Assembly (NCBI GenBank): GCA_024405115.1
Contig: JAKSPD010000001.1
Location: forward strand, 62,001 to 126,000
Reading direction: 5' to 3'
Length of the DNA stretch: 64,000 nt
Source: Lachnospiraceae bacterium
GTDB taxonomy: Bacteria; Bacillota; Clostridia; Lachnospirales; Lachnospiraceae
Under the pieces are notes generated by a model. That model saw only the letters and a program-made list of their open reading frames with translations. It ran no database searches and was not told the DNA's origin. Position numbers and translations under genes: made by a program. This document shows, piece after piece, positions 7,902 to 15,734 of the stretch (position 1 is its first letter; every line of letters starts with the position of its first letter).

Positions 7902-8669
7902 TTATTTTACGTTTGAAAGTTTAAGTATAGCCGGTGAAGAGGTGATTACCTCATAATGTTCCTCACAGTAGGCACTTGTTCCCTGTGTCGTACGGATCGA
8001 ATAACCATATTCCGTAAGTACATTGCATGCCTTTGCGAAATTCTCCTGATTTTCTTTCGTTCCCTTTATCATAAGGACATACTTTGTGGTTCCGGGCTTT
8101 TTGTAAAGCACGCTTTCACCGTCAAAGAACGAAGCCGCCTTCGCTGCCGGGAATACTATCCGGATGTCATCAAATCCAACGGCCCTCCAGGTCTCTTCAG
8201 GCATCGGGATCTCCTTCATTCCGGATTTCCTGTCCTTAGTATCTCCTTCCTCCTTCTTGTCACCCTGCTGGATGCTCTGCACGTGCTGTAAGAATCCTGT
8301 AGCACCTTCGAGAAGTTCACTTGTCAGTTTATGCAGCCAGTCATCAGGCCCTGCACCCTTAAGGTTTCCTGTCTGCTGAATTCCCGGAGAAAACCGCGAG
8401 AAACGGGCGTCCAGTTCTTCGGGATCCTCTACCTTTGTAATGACAAGCTGTATGGAGTCACCGCTCATCGGGATGGCCTCTATCATGATGGGCATTCCTT
8501 CAGTTTCAAATCCCACCTCATTGCTGGCCCTTGTCATCATCTCCGTAAAGAGTTTTTTTACCTTGTCCGTTCCGTACGCAAGTTCCCTGATATTCAGGTC
8601 ACGCACGCTTAAATCAAAGCTTGTAAGTGTGCATCTTATTGAATTTTCGTTAATTCGCTCTATTTTCAT
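7902..8669 (-). CDS. mecA: Adaptor protein MecA
   Basis: A 255-residue adaptor that delivers substrates to the ClpC unfoldase (in Bacillus, ComK and others). The N-terminus MKIERINENSIRCTL matches the family's MEIERIN start, and the C-terminal domain (about 150-250) with IRIVFPAAKAA and a long helix-strand end is typical of the ClpC-binding half. The centre (about 105-145) is a low-complexity charged linker. The ATG at 8669 falls where the mRNA should begin from the promoter at 8676-8704, and no Shine-Dalgarno precedes it. This suggests a leaderless message. The family alignment leaves no room for a later start. Confidence 0.9.
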   Translation of the reverse strand: MKIERINENSIRCTLTSFDLSVRDLNIRELAYGTDKVKKLFTEMMTRASNEVGFETEGMPIMIEAIPMSGDSIQLVITKVEDPEELDARFSRFSPGIQQTGNLKGAGPDDWLHKLTSELLEGATGFLQHVQSIQQGDKKEEGDTKDRKSGMKEIPMPEETWRAVGFDDIRIVFPAAKAASFFDGESVLYKKPGTTKYVLMIKGTKENQENFAKACNVLTEYGYSIRTTQGTSAYCEEHYEVITSSPAILKLSNVK

Positions 8670-8675
8670 AGCTTA

Positions 8676-8704
8676 ATAATACAACAATTTCTGTTGCATT
8701 TCAA
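8676..8704 (-). promoter_or_regulatory. mecA promoter placing the start site at the ATG
   Basis: On the minus strand TTGAAA (8704-8699), a 17-base spacer and TATTAT (8681-8676). The expected transcription start, about 7 bases beyond the -10 box, coincides with the A of the mecA ATG at 8669. Just upstream at 8710-8724 lies an inverted repeat (GTGAAA, 3 bases, TTTCAC) that could be an operator. Confidence 0.65.
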
Positions 8705-8791
8705 TCAGTGTGAAATTTTTTCACCAAATATTCACTTTTATGATCCGGAAGGCTTTTGCCAGAGTTATGTCAACCTTTCCAAATCTATACA

Positions 8792-8821
8792 TTGATTTTT
8801 GTGTTATACTTGTATTATAAT
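8792..8821 (+). promoter_or_regulatory. Strong sigma-A promoter facing away from mecA, driving a non-coding stretch
   Basis: TTGATT at 8792-8797, an 18-base spacer and a perfect TATAAT at 8816-8821. No protein gene of credible length follows on this strand before glnN, which is on the opposite strand. The predicted start near 8828 falls exactly at the foot of an RNA stem (next entry). Confidence 0.7.
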
Positions 8822-8827
8822 TATGTC

Positions 8828-9085
8828 AGTTGGAAGCCTTCGTATTCAGGGCAGTAACTATTCCGGTTTGTGTCGTCGGGTTTTAAAGTCTCCCTGAAAC
8901 GCCGCATTATCAGTTTCCAACGCCTCCGCACATGAAGTATAAGGACATGGTGTCACGACAGAAAAGGAATGTCATCGGTAAAGAAAATGCACCAGAAATT
9001 TTGTGAAAACTGTGGCTGGGTTTGCATTGACCACTCCTGATCCAAATACTCGGGCCCGTCCGGGCCTGCCGTGTTACGGCAAGTG
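8828..9085 (+). ncRNA. Candidate structured non-coding RNA between mecA and glnN (family not recognised)
   Basis: From the predicted transcription start, GUUGGAA (8829-8835) can pair with UUCCAAC (8915-8921). Inside it UUCAGGG (about 8844-8850) can pair with CCCUGAA (about 8892-8898), giving a rod-like helix with internal bubbles. Further on are two strong tandem hairpins near 9049-9082: GGGCCC-GUCC-GGGCCU and UGCCGU-GUU-ACGGCA. I find no U-tract terminator, so the 3' end is a guess. It does not show the landmarks of RNase P RNA, tmRNA or SRP RNA. The longest frames with CxxC (8969-9040, 23 residues) lack a well-placed ribosome binding site. The remaining bases to 9225 hold nothing I can interpret. 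Confidence 0.45.
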
Positions 9086-9225
9086 TGAATTAAAACTTAA
9101 AGCGAAAACCGACCCATATATTAGTTTCTTCACTTTGATGATCGTTAGCGTCTGACCTCTTGATTCTTCCAATCTCTGTTTGTGAATCTAAAGATGGCAA
9201 ATGGGCCGGCTTTCGTGAGCAGTGA

Positions 9226-11298
9226 TCATACGTAAAACAGTATGTCCGTATAATCCGGGAACGGCCAGTCTTTCTTGTCCGTCATTGTTTCAAGCCTGTC
9301 AGCAGCCTTTCTGCATTCATTCATGTACGGCTTTATCGTTTCGTAAATGTAGTCTCCTGCCTCCTGCATTCCGCCAGGTTCAGCATTGAATGCCTCTTCC
9401 ATAAGGTCACGGTACTTTGAAAGTGTCTCGTACTCCTCCTCTATCCTTCCAAGCAGCTCCGTTTCCTTTTCAGCCGTAAACCCTGCGGCCTTTCTCTGGT
9501 TGATTCCGCCCGCGAGCTTTCCGGCATAGCCTATCACCGCAGGAATTATCTGCTTATCAATCATTTCAAGCATGGTCTTTATTTCAATGTTCATGAGCTG
9601 AACATACTCAGTAAGACCGATACTCTTTCTGGACCTTATCTCTTCCGCACTTAACACGCCGTTCACTTCCATGAGACGGATGTTCTTCTCGTCATCATAA
9701 TGCCTGTAAGCATCAGGAGTGGAAGCAAAGTTCATGAGGCCTCTCTTTTCAGCCTCTTCAACCCACAGATCCTCATAACCGTTTCCGTTGAATATGATAC
9801 GCTTATGTTCTGTAAGTTCACGCCTGATAAGTTCTTTTGCCGCTTCCTCAACCCTGCCTGCATCAGCCTTCTCAAGCTCATCCGCAAACAGTCTCAGTGA
9901 CTCGGCAACGGCAGTGTTGAGAATGAAGTTCGCACAGGACACGTTAACTGATGATCCCGGCATACGGAACTCGAAACGGTTCCCTGTGAACGCAAAGGGC
10001 GATGTGCGGTTACGGTCGGTCTTATCCTGCATAAGTCCGGGAAGGTTATCAGCAAGATAGGAATACTCGGTCTTTGATTTCTTAATGCTTGTCCCGTCAA
10101 TGATTGATTTTACAAGCTCCTCAAGGTCAGTGCCGAGGAACACGCTCAGAATTGCCGGTGGTGCTTCATTTCCTCCCAGACGGTAATCATTTGAAGCAGT
10201 GGCGCTGGATATACGTAAAAGATCCTGGTAATCATCAACCGCCTTGATGACTGCAGTCATGAACATAAGGAAACGGATGTTGTTTTCCGGTTCCTTTCCG
10301 GGCTTAAGGAGATTTTCCCCCGTGTCTGAGGCAATTGCCCAGTTGTTATGCTTTCCTGATCCGTTAATGCCCGCGAACGGCTTTTCATGAAGTATGCATA
10401 CAAAGTCATGACGGTTTGCAACCGTTCTCATGACTTCCATTACAAGCTGGTTCTGGTCAGCCGCAACATTAGCCTTATTGAAAATGCAGGCCATTTCATG
10501 CTGACACGGGGCCGCCTCGTTGTGTTCTGTCTTTGAATAGATTCCGAGCTTCCAGAGTTCCTCGTCAAGTTCCGCCATGAATGCCTTTACCCTGGAGCGG
10601 ATGGAACCGTAATAATGTGTTCCCAACAGCTGTCCCTTTGGTGTAAGCGAACCGAAAAGGGTCCTTCCGGTAAGGACCAGGTCTTCCCTCTTCGCATAAT
10701 CAGACTTGTTCACAAGAAAGTATTCCTGTTCACATCCTACTGTGGGATAAACATATTTCACTTCCTCACCCAAAAGCTTAAGAACCCTTTTAGCCTGCCT
10801 GTTGAGGACAACCATTGACCTTAAAAGAGGAGTCTTCTTATCGAGTACGGCGCCCGTGTATGAACAGAAAGCCGTGGGTATGCATAAGGTACCGTCTTTT
10901 ATGAATGCATCGGAAGTAGGATCCCATACGGTATATCCCCTGCCCTCAAATGTCGCACGCATTCCTCCTGAAGGGAACGATGAGGCATCGGCCTCTCCTT
11001 TAATAAGTGCCTTTGAGCTGAATTCCAGGATGGGCTTGAATTCATGATCCATTGAAAGGAAGGAGTCATGCTTTTCCGCGGTGATTCCCGTCATGGGCTG
11101 GAACCAGTGTGTATAATGGGTGGCGCCCTTATCTATTGCCCACTTCATCATGGCCTGTGCTATCTCTTCAGCAATGGCCTGCTCCATGGGAGCACCCTCA
11201 TTACGGATATTTTCAAGTTTTGCAAAGGTATCAGGCATGAGGTATTTTTTCATGACTGAGTCATTAAATACATTGGAACCAAACTCATCTGTAAACAT
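9226..11298 (-). CDS. glnN: Type III glutamine synthetase
   Basis: A 690-residue GSIII, much longer than the ~440-residue type I enzyme. It condenses glutamate and ammonia to glutamine with ATP. Family marks include the GSIII N-terminal region (FNDSVMKKYL; FQPMTGITAEKHDSFL), the glutamate/metal segment EQEYFLVNK, HNEAAPCQHEMA, the ammonia/glutamate-binding GINGSGKHNNWA and the nucleotide segment FAFTGNRFEFRMPGSS. A strong ribosome binding site TAAGGAG lies 5 bases before the ATG. A terminator hairpin (11311-11343) ends directly before that site, so it is unclear which promoter feeds the gene; control by read-through is possible. Confidence 0.95.
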   Translation of the reverse strand: MFTDEFGSNVFNDSVMKKYLMPDTFAKLENIRNEGAPMEQAIAEEIAQAMMKWAIDKGATHYTHWFQPMTGITAEKHDSFLSMDHEFKPILEFSSKALIKGEADASSFPSGGMRATFEGRGYTVWDPTSDAFIKDGTLCIPTAFCSYTGAVLDKKTPLLRSMVVLNRQAKRVLKLLGEEVKYVYPTVGCEQEYFLVNKSDYAKREDLVLTGRTLFGSLTPKGQLLGTHYYGSIRSRVKAFMAELDEELWKLGIYSKTEHNEAAPCQHEMACIFNKANVAADQNQLVMEVMRTVANRHDFVCILHEKPFAGINGSGKHNNWAIASDTGENLLKPGKEPENNIRFLMFMTAVIKAVDDYQDLLRISSATASNDYRLGGNEAPPAILSVFLGTDLEELVKSIIDGTSIKKSKTEYSYLADNLPGLMQDKTDRNRTSPFAFTGNRFEFRMPGSSVNVSCANFILNTAVAESLRLFADELEKADAGRVEEAAKELIRRELTEHKRIIFNGNGYEDLWVEEAEKRGLMNFASTPDAYRHYDDEKNIRLMEVNGVLSAEEIRSRKSIGLTEYVQLMNIEIKTMLEMIDKQIIPAVIGYAGKLAGGINQRKAAGFTAEKETELLGRIEEEYETLSKYRDLMEEAFNAEPGGMQEAGDYIYETIKPYMNECRKAADRLETMTDKKDWPFPDYTDILFYV

Positions 11299-11310
11299 AA
11301 AAACTCCTTA

Positions 11311-11343
11311 CAAAAACAGCCTGCGATAAAAACTGCAGGCTTT
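11311..11343 (-). terminator. Terminator hairpin between the NlpC/P60 gene and glnN
   Basis: On the minus strand AGCCTGC and GCAGGCT (11341-11318, loop of 10) form a 7-base stem followed by GTTTTTG. The glnN ribosome binding site starts within the next few bases, so this hairpin ends the NlpC/P60 message or acts as an attenuator in a glnN leader. Confidence 0.75.
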
Positions 11344-11369
11344 AAAAATGTTTTACTCAGCTCTATAAA

Positions 11370-12710
11370 TCAATCCCCTACCACGTTTATGCAGTTGGTG
11401 AATTTATTTACCTGATTATAAACTGAAAGGTATTCAGCAATGACTCCCACCGAAGAATCAGATGCGTGGACAAAGATGCCGTTTCCGATGTAAATTCCGC
11501 AGTGACCGGCCCTAGCCATGATGTCTCCGGGGCGAAGCTCGGAAGCACTTATCTGACCGTCCATTGAAAGAAGCTGTGTGGATGTACGCGGTACTGAAAT
11601 GCCGGCCTGAGCCATCACGTTCTTGACAAGTCCTGAACAGTCAAACGCATCAGGGCCATTGCCTCCATACGTATACTGCTTTCCAAGCATTGAGAGGGCT
11701 GCCTTAACAATGGCTATCCTCTTTGGGTTCGTGGTGCTGATGTCAAGATAATTTCTTACGGTACAGTCAGAAGCCTTGAGATAAAGCTCTGTTTTCATTT
11801 CTCCGTCATCGGTCGTTGAATCCCCGAACCTTCTTGCATGGGCAGCCGCAACATAACAGCTGTCACCGTCAGAGTCAGTCCCCTGTGAAATCATTTTGTA
11901 GAAGGGGTATCTTACATGCTCCTTATACTCAAACTTCTGCCAGGTACCGTCAGAGAGCTTCACGCTTGCCCTTGCCACATTGGAAGAACCATACTTATGG
12001 CTTGGTGAGGTGAGTGAGAAATCAAGGTAGATCCTTGTCACTGAATCATTTGCATGTGCCGAACCCGCCTCATCTGAAGAGACATTCCTTGACACAGGTG
12101 CAGATACATTCATCGTGGTCTTTGTTTCAATGGCCGGTGTGGTAACTATCGATACTATCGATACCGCACTCTCTGAAGTTGTTTCCGCCTGTGTTATCGA
12201 AGGAAGCTCCGCCACTGCCGCCGTCTCGCTGACGGCTTTTGTACCGGACTCAATGGTAAGAACCGGTAACGTTTCCTCGACCTTTGTGTCCTTTGACTTC
12301 GTTTCCTTTGTCCCGTTTGTCAGTGCCGGAAGTGTTTCCTCAACCTTTGGAGCCTTTGTGGAGATTTCTGTACTGAGTGCCGGAAGTGTTTCTGAAACTT
12401 CCTCCGGCTTTGTTCCGGTGCTTTCAGCAGCCTTTGTCTCTAAAGGTGCAATCACCGGCTGCGCCGATGTCGTCTCAACCACGGATATCTCACTGATTTC
12501 CCTCGTATCATTTGACACAAGCGGGGCATCCGAGATGACGGGCCCTCCCGAAACCGTTCCTGAGGAAGCTGTTTCGGAAGAAACCATGGGGGCATCGCTC
12601 ACCATGTCCGCAAAAGATGAAAACGGTACGGAAATCACACAGCTTAAGGTAAGTAACAAAGCTGCAAATTTCCTGAAACCTGAAGATTTTCCGATTCTGA
12701 CATTATCCAT
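11370..12710 (-). CDS. Secreted NlpC/P60 cell-wall endopeptidase with Ser/Thr/Glu-rich repeat region
   Basis: A 446-residue exported protein. Residues 1-35 form a signal peptide (basic start, then FAALLLTLSCVISVPF, ending near SSFA). Residues about 36-220 are low complexity, rich in S, T, E and A, with three copies of a VxETLPxLT motif at 105-113, 123-131 and 144-152 and two copies of SDAPxVSxxT at 38-47 and 60-69. The C-terminal NlpC/P60 domain (about 325-446) has Cys358 in AFDCSGLV, His403 in RAGHCGIYIG and His415 in FVHAS. The family cleaves gamma-D-Glu-diaminopimelate bonds in peptidoglycan. The repeats look like a wall-spanning linker. It is followed by a terminator. Confidence 0.9.
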   Translation of the reverse strand: MDNVRIGKSSGFRKFAALLLTLSCVISVPFSSFADMVSDAPMVSSETASSGTVSGGPVISDAPLVSNDTREISEISVVETTSAQPVIAPLETKAAESTGTKPEEVSETLPALSTEISTKAPKVEETLPALTNGTKETKSKDTKVEETLPVLTIESGTKAVSETAAVAELPSITQAETTSESAVSIVSIVTTPAIETKTTMNVSAPVSRNVSSDEAGSAHANDSVTRIYLDFSLTSPSHKYGSSNVARASVKLSDGTWQKFEYKEHVRYPFYKMISQGTDSDGDSCYVAAAHARRFGDSTTDDGEMKTELYLKASDCTVRNYLDISTTNPKRIAIVKAALSMLGKQYTYGGNGPDAFDCSGLVKNVMAQAGISVPRTSTQLLSMDGQISASELRPGDIMARAGHCGIYIGNGIFVHASDSSVGVIAEYLSVYNQVNKFTNCINVVGD

Positions 12711-12770
12711 GTATAGAATAATAACACAAACAATTATGACAGTCTGTGCTTAAATTCTTAAGGCTTTATG

Positions 12771-13349
12771 TCAGCTTCTGAACACTATCTCCCCTGTTTC
12801 GCCGTTCATGGACTCAATTATGGCCAGGGACTCTATTCTGAATCCCTTTTCGCGGAGTTCCTTTCCACCGGGCTGGAAACCTTTTTCTATTGCGATTCCG
12901 ACTCCCTTAACCTCTGCACCTGCCTGCTCGCAGAGGCTTACGAGTCCCCTTACAGCCTCACCGTTTGCCAGGAAGTCATCAATGATGAGGACCCTGTCGC
13001 CCTGTGAAAGATACTGCTTTGAAATCACAATGTCATTGGTGTTGCCATGCGTAAATGAAAATACCTTTGCAGTCCAGACATCATTGGCGATGTTTCTTGA
13101 TCTGGACTTCTTTGCAAAAACAAGGGGGACACCCATCTCTGCCGCAGCCTCTATTGCTATGGCAATTCCTGATGCCTCCACTGTAATTACCTTTGTAATG
13201 CCTTCACCTTCAAAAAGTCTTTTGAACTCCCTTCCCATTTCCCTTATGAGGATCGGGTCAATCTGATGGTTAAGGAATGAATCCACCTTTAGTATGTCCG
13301 GCGGCTTTACAACGCCGTCCTTTCTGATTCTCTCTTCAAGAAGCTTCAT
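12771..13349 (-). CDS. xpt: Xanthine phosphoribosyltransferase
   Basis: A 192-residue purine-salvage enzyme converting xanthine and PRPP to XMP. The PRPP-binding loop is VLIIDDFLANGEAV; ITVEASGIAIA and VFAKKSRS are the other conserved loops. I place the start at the ATG at 13349 (MKLLEERIRKDG) because it matches the family N-terminus and has GGAGAAGG upstream; a longer in-frame start at 13385 would add 12 basic residues inside the cyclophilin gene. The stop of the cyclophilin gene (13351-13353) is one base from this ATG, so the genes are coupled. No purine riboswitch is visible, unlike in Bacillus xpt. Confidence 0.9.
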   Translation of the reverse strand: MKLLEERIRKDGVVKPPDILKVDSFLNHQIDPILIREMGREFKRLFEGEGITKVITVEASGIAIAIEAAAEMGVPLVFAKKSRSRNIANDVWTAKVFSFTHGNTNDIVISKQYLSQGDRVLIIDDFLANGEAVRGLVSLCEQAGAEVKGVGIAIEKGFQPGGKELREKGFRIESLAIIESMNGETGEIVFRS

Positions 13350-13350
13350 G

Positions 13351-13872
13351 TCACACCTTCTCCGGTTCCGGATAATCAACGCCAAAAGTTTCTACGGTAA
13401 CTTTCCTCATTACCTGGTCTTCCCTCGGACGGTCCCTGAAATCCCTGGACTGTTCAGCAATTATGTCAACCGTTTCAATTCCCTCGATGACCTTTCCGAA
13501 AGCTGCATACTGCCCATCGAGCCAGGGTGAATCCTGATGCATGATAAAGAACTGTGAGCCTGCTGAATCAGGTATCATCGTACGTGCCATTGAAAGCACG
13601 CCCCTTGTGTGCTTAAGGTCATTTTTGAAACCGTTATCGCTGAACTCACCCTTTATCTCATATCCGGGTCCGCCCATTCCATTACCTTTAGGATCCCCGC
13701 CCTGGATCATAAATCCCGGGATGACCCTGTGGAAAATGACTCCGTCATAAAAGCCCTTCTTTATGAGGCTGATGAAGTTGTTGACGGTATTCGGGGCAAT
13801 TTCAGGGTAAAGCTCTGCCTTGATCGTGCCGCCGTGCTCCATTTCAATGGTGACTACAGGTAACTGCTGCAT
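13351..13872 (-). CDS. ppiB: Cyclophilin-type peptidyl-prolyl cis-trans isomerase
   Basis: A 173-residue cytoplasmic cyclophilin that speeds proline isomerisation during folding. The active-site segments are intact: VIFHRVIPGFMIQGGDP, AGSQFFIMHQDSPWLDG and YAAFGKVIEG. There is no signal peptide. It lies between an L,D-transpeptidase gene (11 bases upstream) and xpt (1 base downstream), so the three form an operon. Confidence 0.92.
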   Translation of the reverse strand: MQQLPVVTIEMEHGGTIKAELYPEIAPNTVNNFISLIKKGFYDGVIFHRVIPGFMIQGGDPKGNGMGGPGYEIKGEFSDNGFKNDLKHTRGVLSMARTMIPDSAGSQFFIMHQDSPWLDGQYAAFGKVIEGIETVDIIAEQSRDFRDRPREDQVMRKVTVETFGVDYPEPEKV

Positions 13873-13883
13873 ATCATGCTCCT

Positions 13884-15617
13884 TTATTTATAAACAATTA
13901 CCGGCATGCCCTTATAGACATAACCGTAAAGCGCTTTTGCCTTTCCTAACGGAAGGTTTACACATCCGTGCGACCCGTCAGTTTTATAAAGGTTTCCTCC
14001 AAATTTCCATCTCCACGTTGCATCGTGAAGACCGATGTTCTTATTGAACGGCATCCAGTAATGTACATGTGAACGGTAGCTCTCAGTACCGTCGGGCTTG
14101 AATCCTACAAGGTCACGCTCGGTTGTCTTGAAATTGATTTTATAAAAGCCTGTTGGTGTCCTTCTGTCAGCACTTCTGTCAAGACCGGAAACGCAGTCGG
14201 TTTCAACCTTCAGCTCACCGTCGACAACACAGTATACATGCTGGTTCGTAAGATCGACCTCCACCCAGGTATTACCGGTATCCCTTTCACCGTGTGACTC
14301 AGCCGTCTGTGTCCAGACTATCTCAACTGAATGCTCAGGATTGCTGTAATGAACTATCTCATCCACAAAGATGCTGTAAGCCACTTCAGCCACTACAGGA
14401 AGAAGTCTTGAGGCAAGTCCCTCCTCATCAACATCCCAACCGTAATCGGTCTCCATGGCATGCCTTTCGCCTGTATAGCTCTTGAAATACCTGTAGCCTG
14501 AAGTTGACTTTGTGGTATAGGTCCTTGCTATCTTGTCCACGTACTTATTGAATCCCTCAGCATCAATGATGTTGTCAAGGTTACAGTTTTCGGGATTTTC
14601 GGATATCATGCCCCTGAACTCCTTCGGAGACATTTTTTCCACTATTCCTTCACCTATCACGACTGAAATATCGACAGCCTCAATCTTGTTTTCCGTTGAG
14701 GCAGTGTCATTAAGTGCGGTATCATCCTCACGTACCGCAGCCTTTAAATATGCTCCTGTGGAAGCGATGTCAAGCTCCGTCCCATATCCGTCCACCACAT
14801 CGGCAATGGCCTTTGAAAGGATGGCCGTATCAATGGTGTTTCCATCCACGGGATCCATTACAAGGAACTCACCTGTATCCTTGTCACGGTATACAAACGA
14901 GTCAACGGGTGCCTGTGACTTTTCCGGGTCACATATGTCAAGGGTGGCAAGTGCAGTGTCTATTCCGGACTTATCATATGTAATGTGATAATCAAAACTA
15001 AGCTTCTTTACTTCGTCCTTCTTAAATAAGAAATGCCATTTGTCCTGAGCCAGAAGGGCATCCTCTATACCTTCGTAATGTCTCTCAATCGATAGCGGAA
15101 GCGTGTCAAATGTCACCTTTTCCCCGTCCATGGCGGTCAGTGTGAAGTTTCTGTCGTCATCAAGGTGGGACCTTGTAAGAAGCTCTGATGCCTCATCCAC
15201 GGTAAGGTTTTCAAGGGAAACACCCTCTGCCACGGTATTGGGAAGGAAGTGTGTCGTATAGTAGTTCACACCGTAGCCGTATGCACTGGCAGCACCGGCC
15301 ACTGCAAGGCCAAGGAATGTGAAAAGAACCGCCTTCCAGGGGAATTTCTTCTTTTTCTTGGGCCTCTTTTCCCTTTTTTCTTTCTTATTTTCTTTATCCT
15401 TTTTCCTGTTATCTTCCTTTTCCTGTCCTGCTTCTTCTGCAGGGCCGGAAACAGGCCCCTCATTTACGGGAGCCTCTTCTTTCTTTACGGGAACGGGGGT
15501 CCTGTCAGAGGCATCAGTTACGATATTTTCCGCAGCTGCCGCTTCTGACTCGATATCATCGTATAAATCCGATAGATCTTCAAATGTTATGTCGTTGAAA
15601 AATTTGTTGTCTGCCAA
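13884..15617 (-). CDS. Membrane-anchored L,D-transpeptidase (YkuD) with peptidoglycan-binding domain
   Basis: A 577-residue protein. The N-terminal ~95 residues are cytoplasmic, acidic then very basic (a long run of K, R and E). One transmembrane segment follows at about 97-118 (AVLFTFLGLAVAGAASAY). The extracellular part starts with a PG_binding_4-type domain (about 125-430) typical of vancomycin-resistance-associated and Clostridial L,D-transpeptidases. It ends in a YkuD domain (about 450-577) with the catalytic GSHGCVNLP (Cys552) and the upstream histidine in NIGLHDATW. The family makes 3-3 peptidoglycan cross-links or attaches proteins. First gene of a three-gene operon with ppiB and xpt. 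Confidence 0.92.
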   Translation of the reverse strand: MADNKFFNDITFEDLSDLYDDIESEAAAAENIVTDASDRTPVPVKKEEAPVNEGPVSGPAEEAGQEKEDNRKKDKENKKEKREKRPKKKKKFPWKAVLFTFLGLAVAGAASAYGYGVNYYTTHFLPNTVAEGVSLENLTVDEASELLTRSHLDDDRNFTLTAMDGEKVTFDTLPLSIERHYEGIEDALLAQDKWHFLFKKDEVKKLSFDYHITYDKSGIDTALATLDICDPEKSQAPVDSFVYRDKDTGEFLVMDPVDGNTIDTAILSKAIADVVDGYGTELDIASTGAYLKAAVREDDTALNDTASTENKIEAVDISVVIGEGIVEKMSPKEFRGMISENPENCNLDNIIDAEGFNKYVDKIARTYTTKSTSGYRYFKSYTGERHAMETDYGWDVDEEGLASRLLPVVAEVAYSIFVDEIVHYSNPEHSVEIVWTQTAESHGERDTGNTWVEVDLTNQHVYCVVDGELKVETDCVSGLDRSADRRTPTGFYKINFKTTERDLVGFKPDGTESYRSHVHYWMPFNKNIGLHDATWRWKFGGNLYKTDGSHGCVNLPLGKAKALYGYVYKGMPVIVYK

Positions 15618-15734
15618 ATTTTTATACCTCAGCGTTAAAATGCATAACAGATATTATACTACCTTGGGTCTTAAAAAAATACTATTTTCTTAAGAAAAAA
15701 TTCAATAAATGTAACGGTGGCCACCAGCTAAATT

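Noticed and set aside
8969..9040. 23-residue plus-strand frame with a CENCGWVC motif inside the RNA candidate
   Set aside because: The CxxC is suggestive, but the purine-rich stretch is too close to the ATG to act as a ribosome binding site, and RNA structure explains the region better.
8792..9085. Assignment of the RNA candidate to 6S RNA, raiA motif or another named family
   Set aside because: I could not match family-specific conserved positions by eye, so no name is given.
12115..12753. Plus-strand frame of 212 residues rich in Ser/Val/Thr
   Set aside because: It is the mirror of the low-complexity linker of the NlpC/P60 gene; no start signal or domain.
12771..13385. Longer xpt start at 13385
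   Set aside because: It adds 12 residues not seen in the family and lacks the ribosome binding site that precedes 13349.
15660..15734. Terminator after lrgB
   Set aside because: The palindromes there (GGTGGCCACC; TTTTCTTAAGAAAA) are short or A/T-only and not followed by a proper U-tract.
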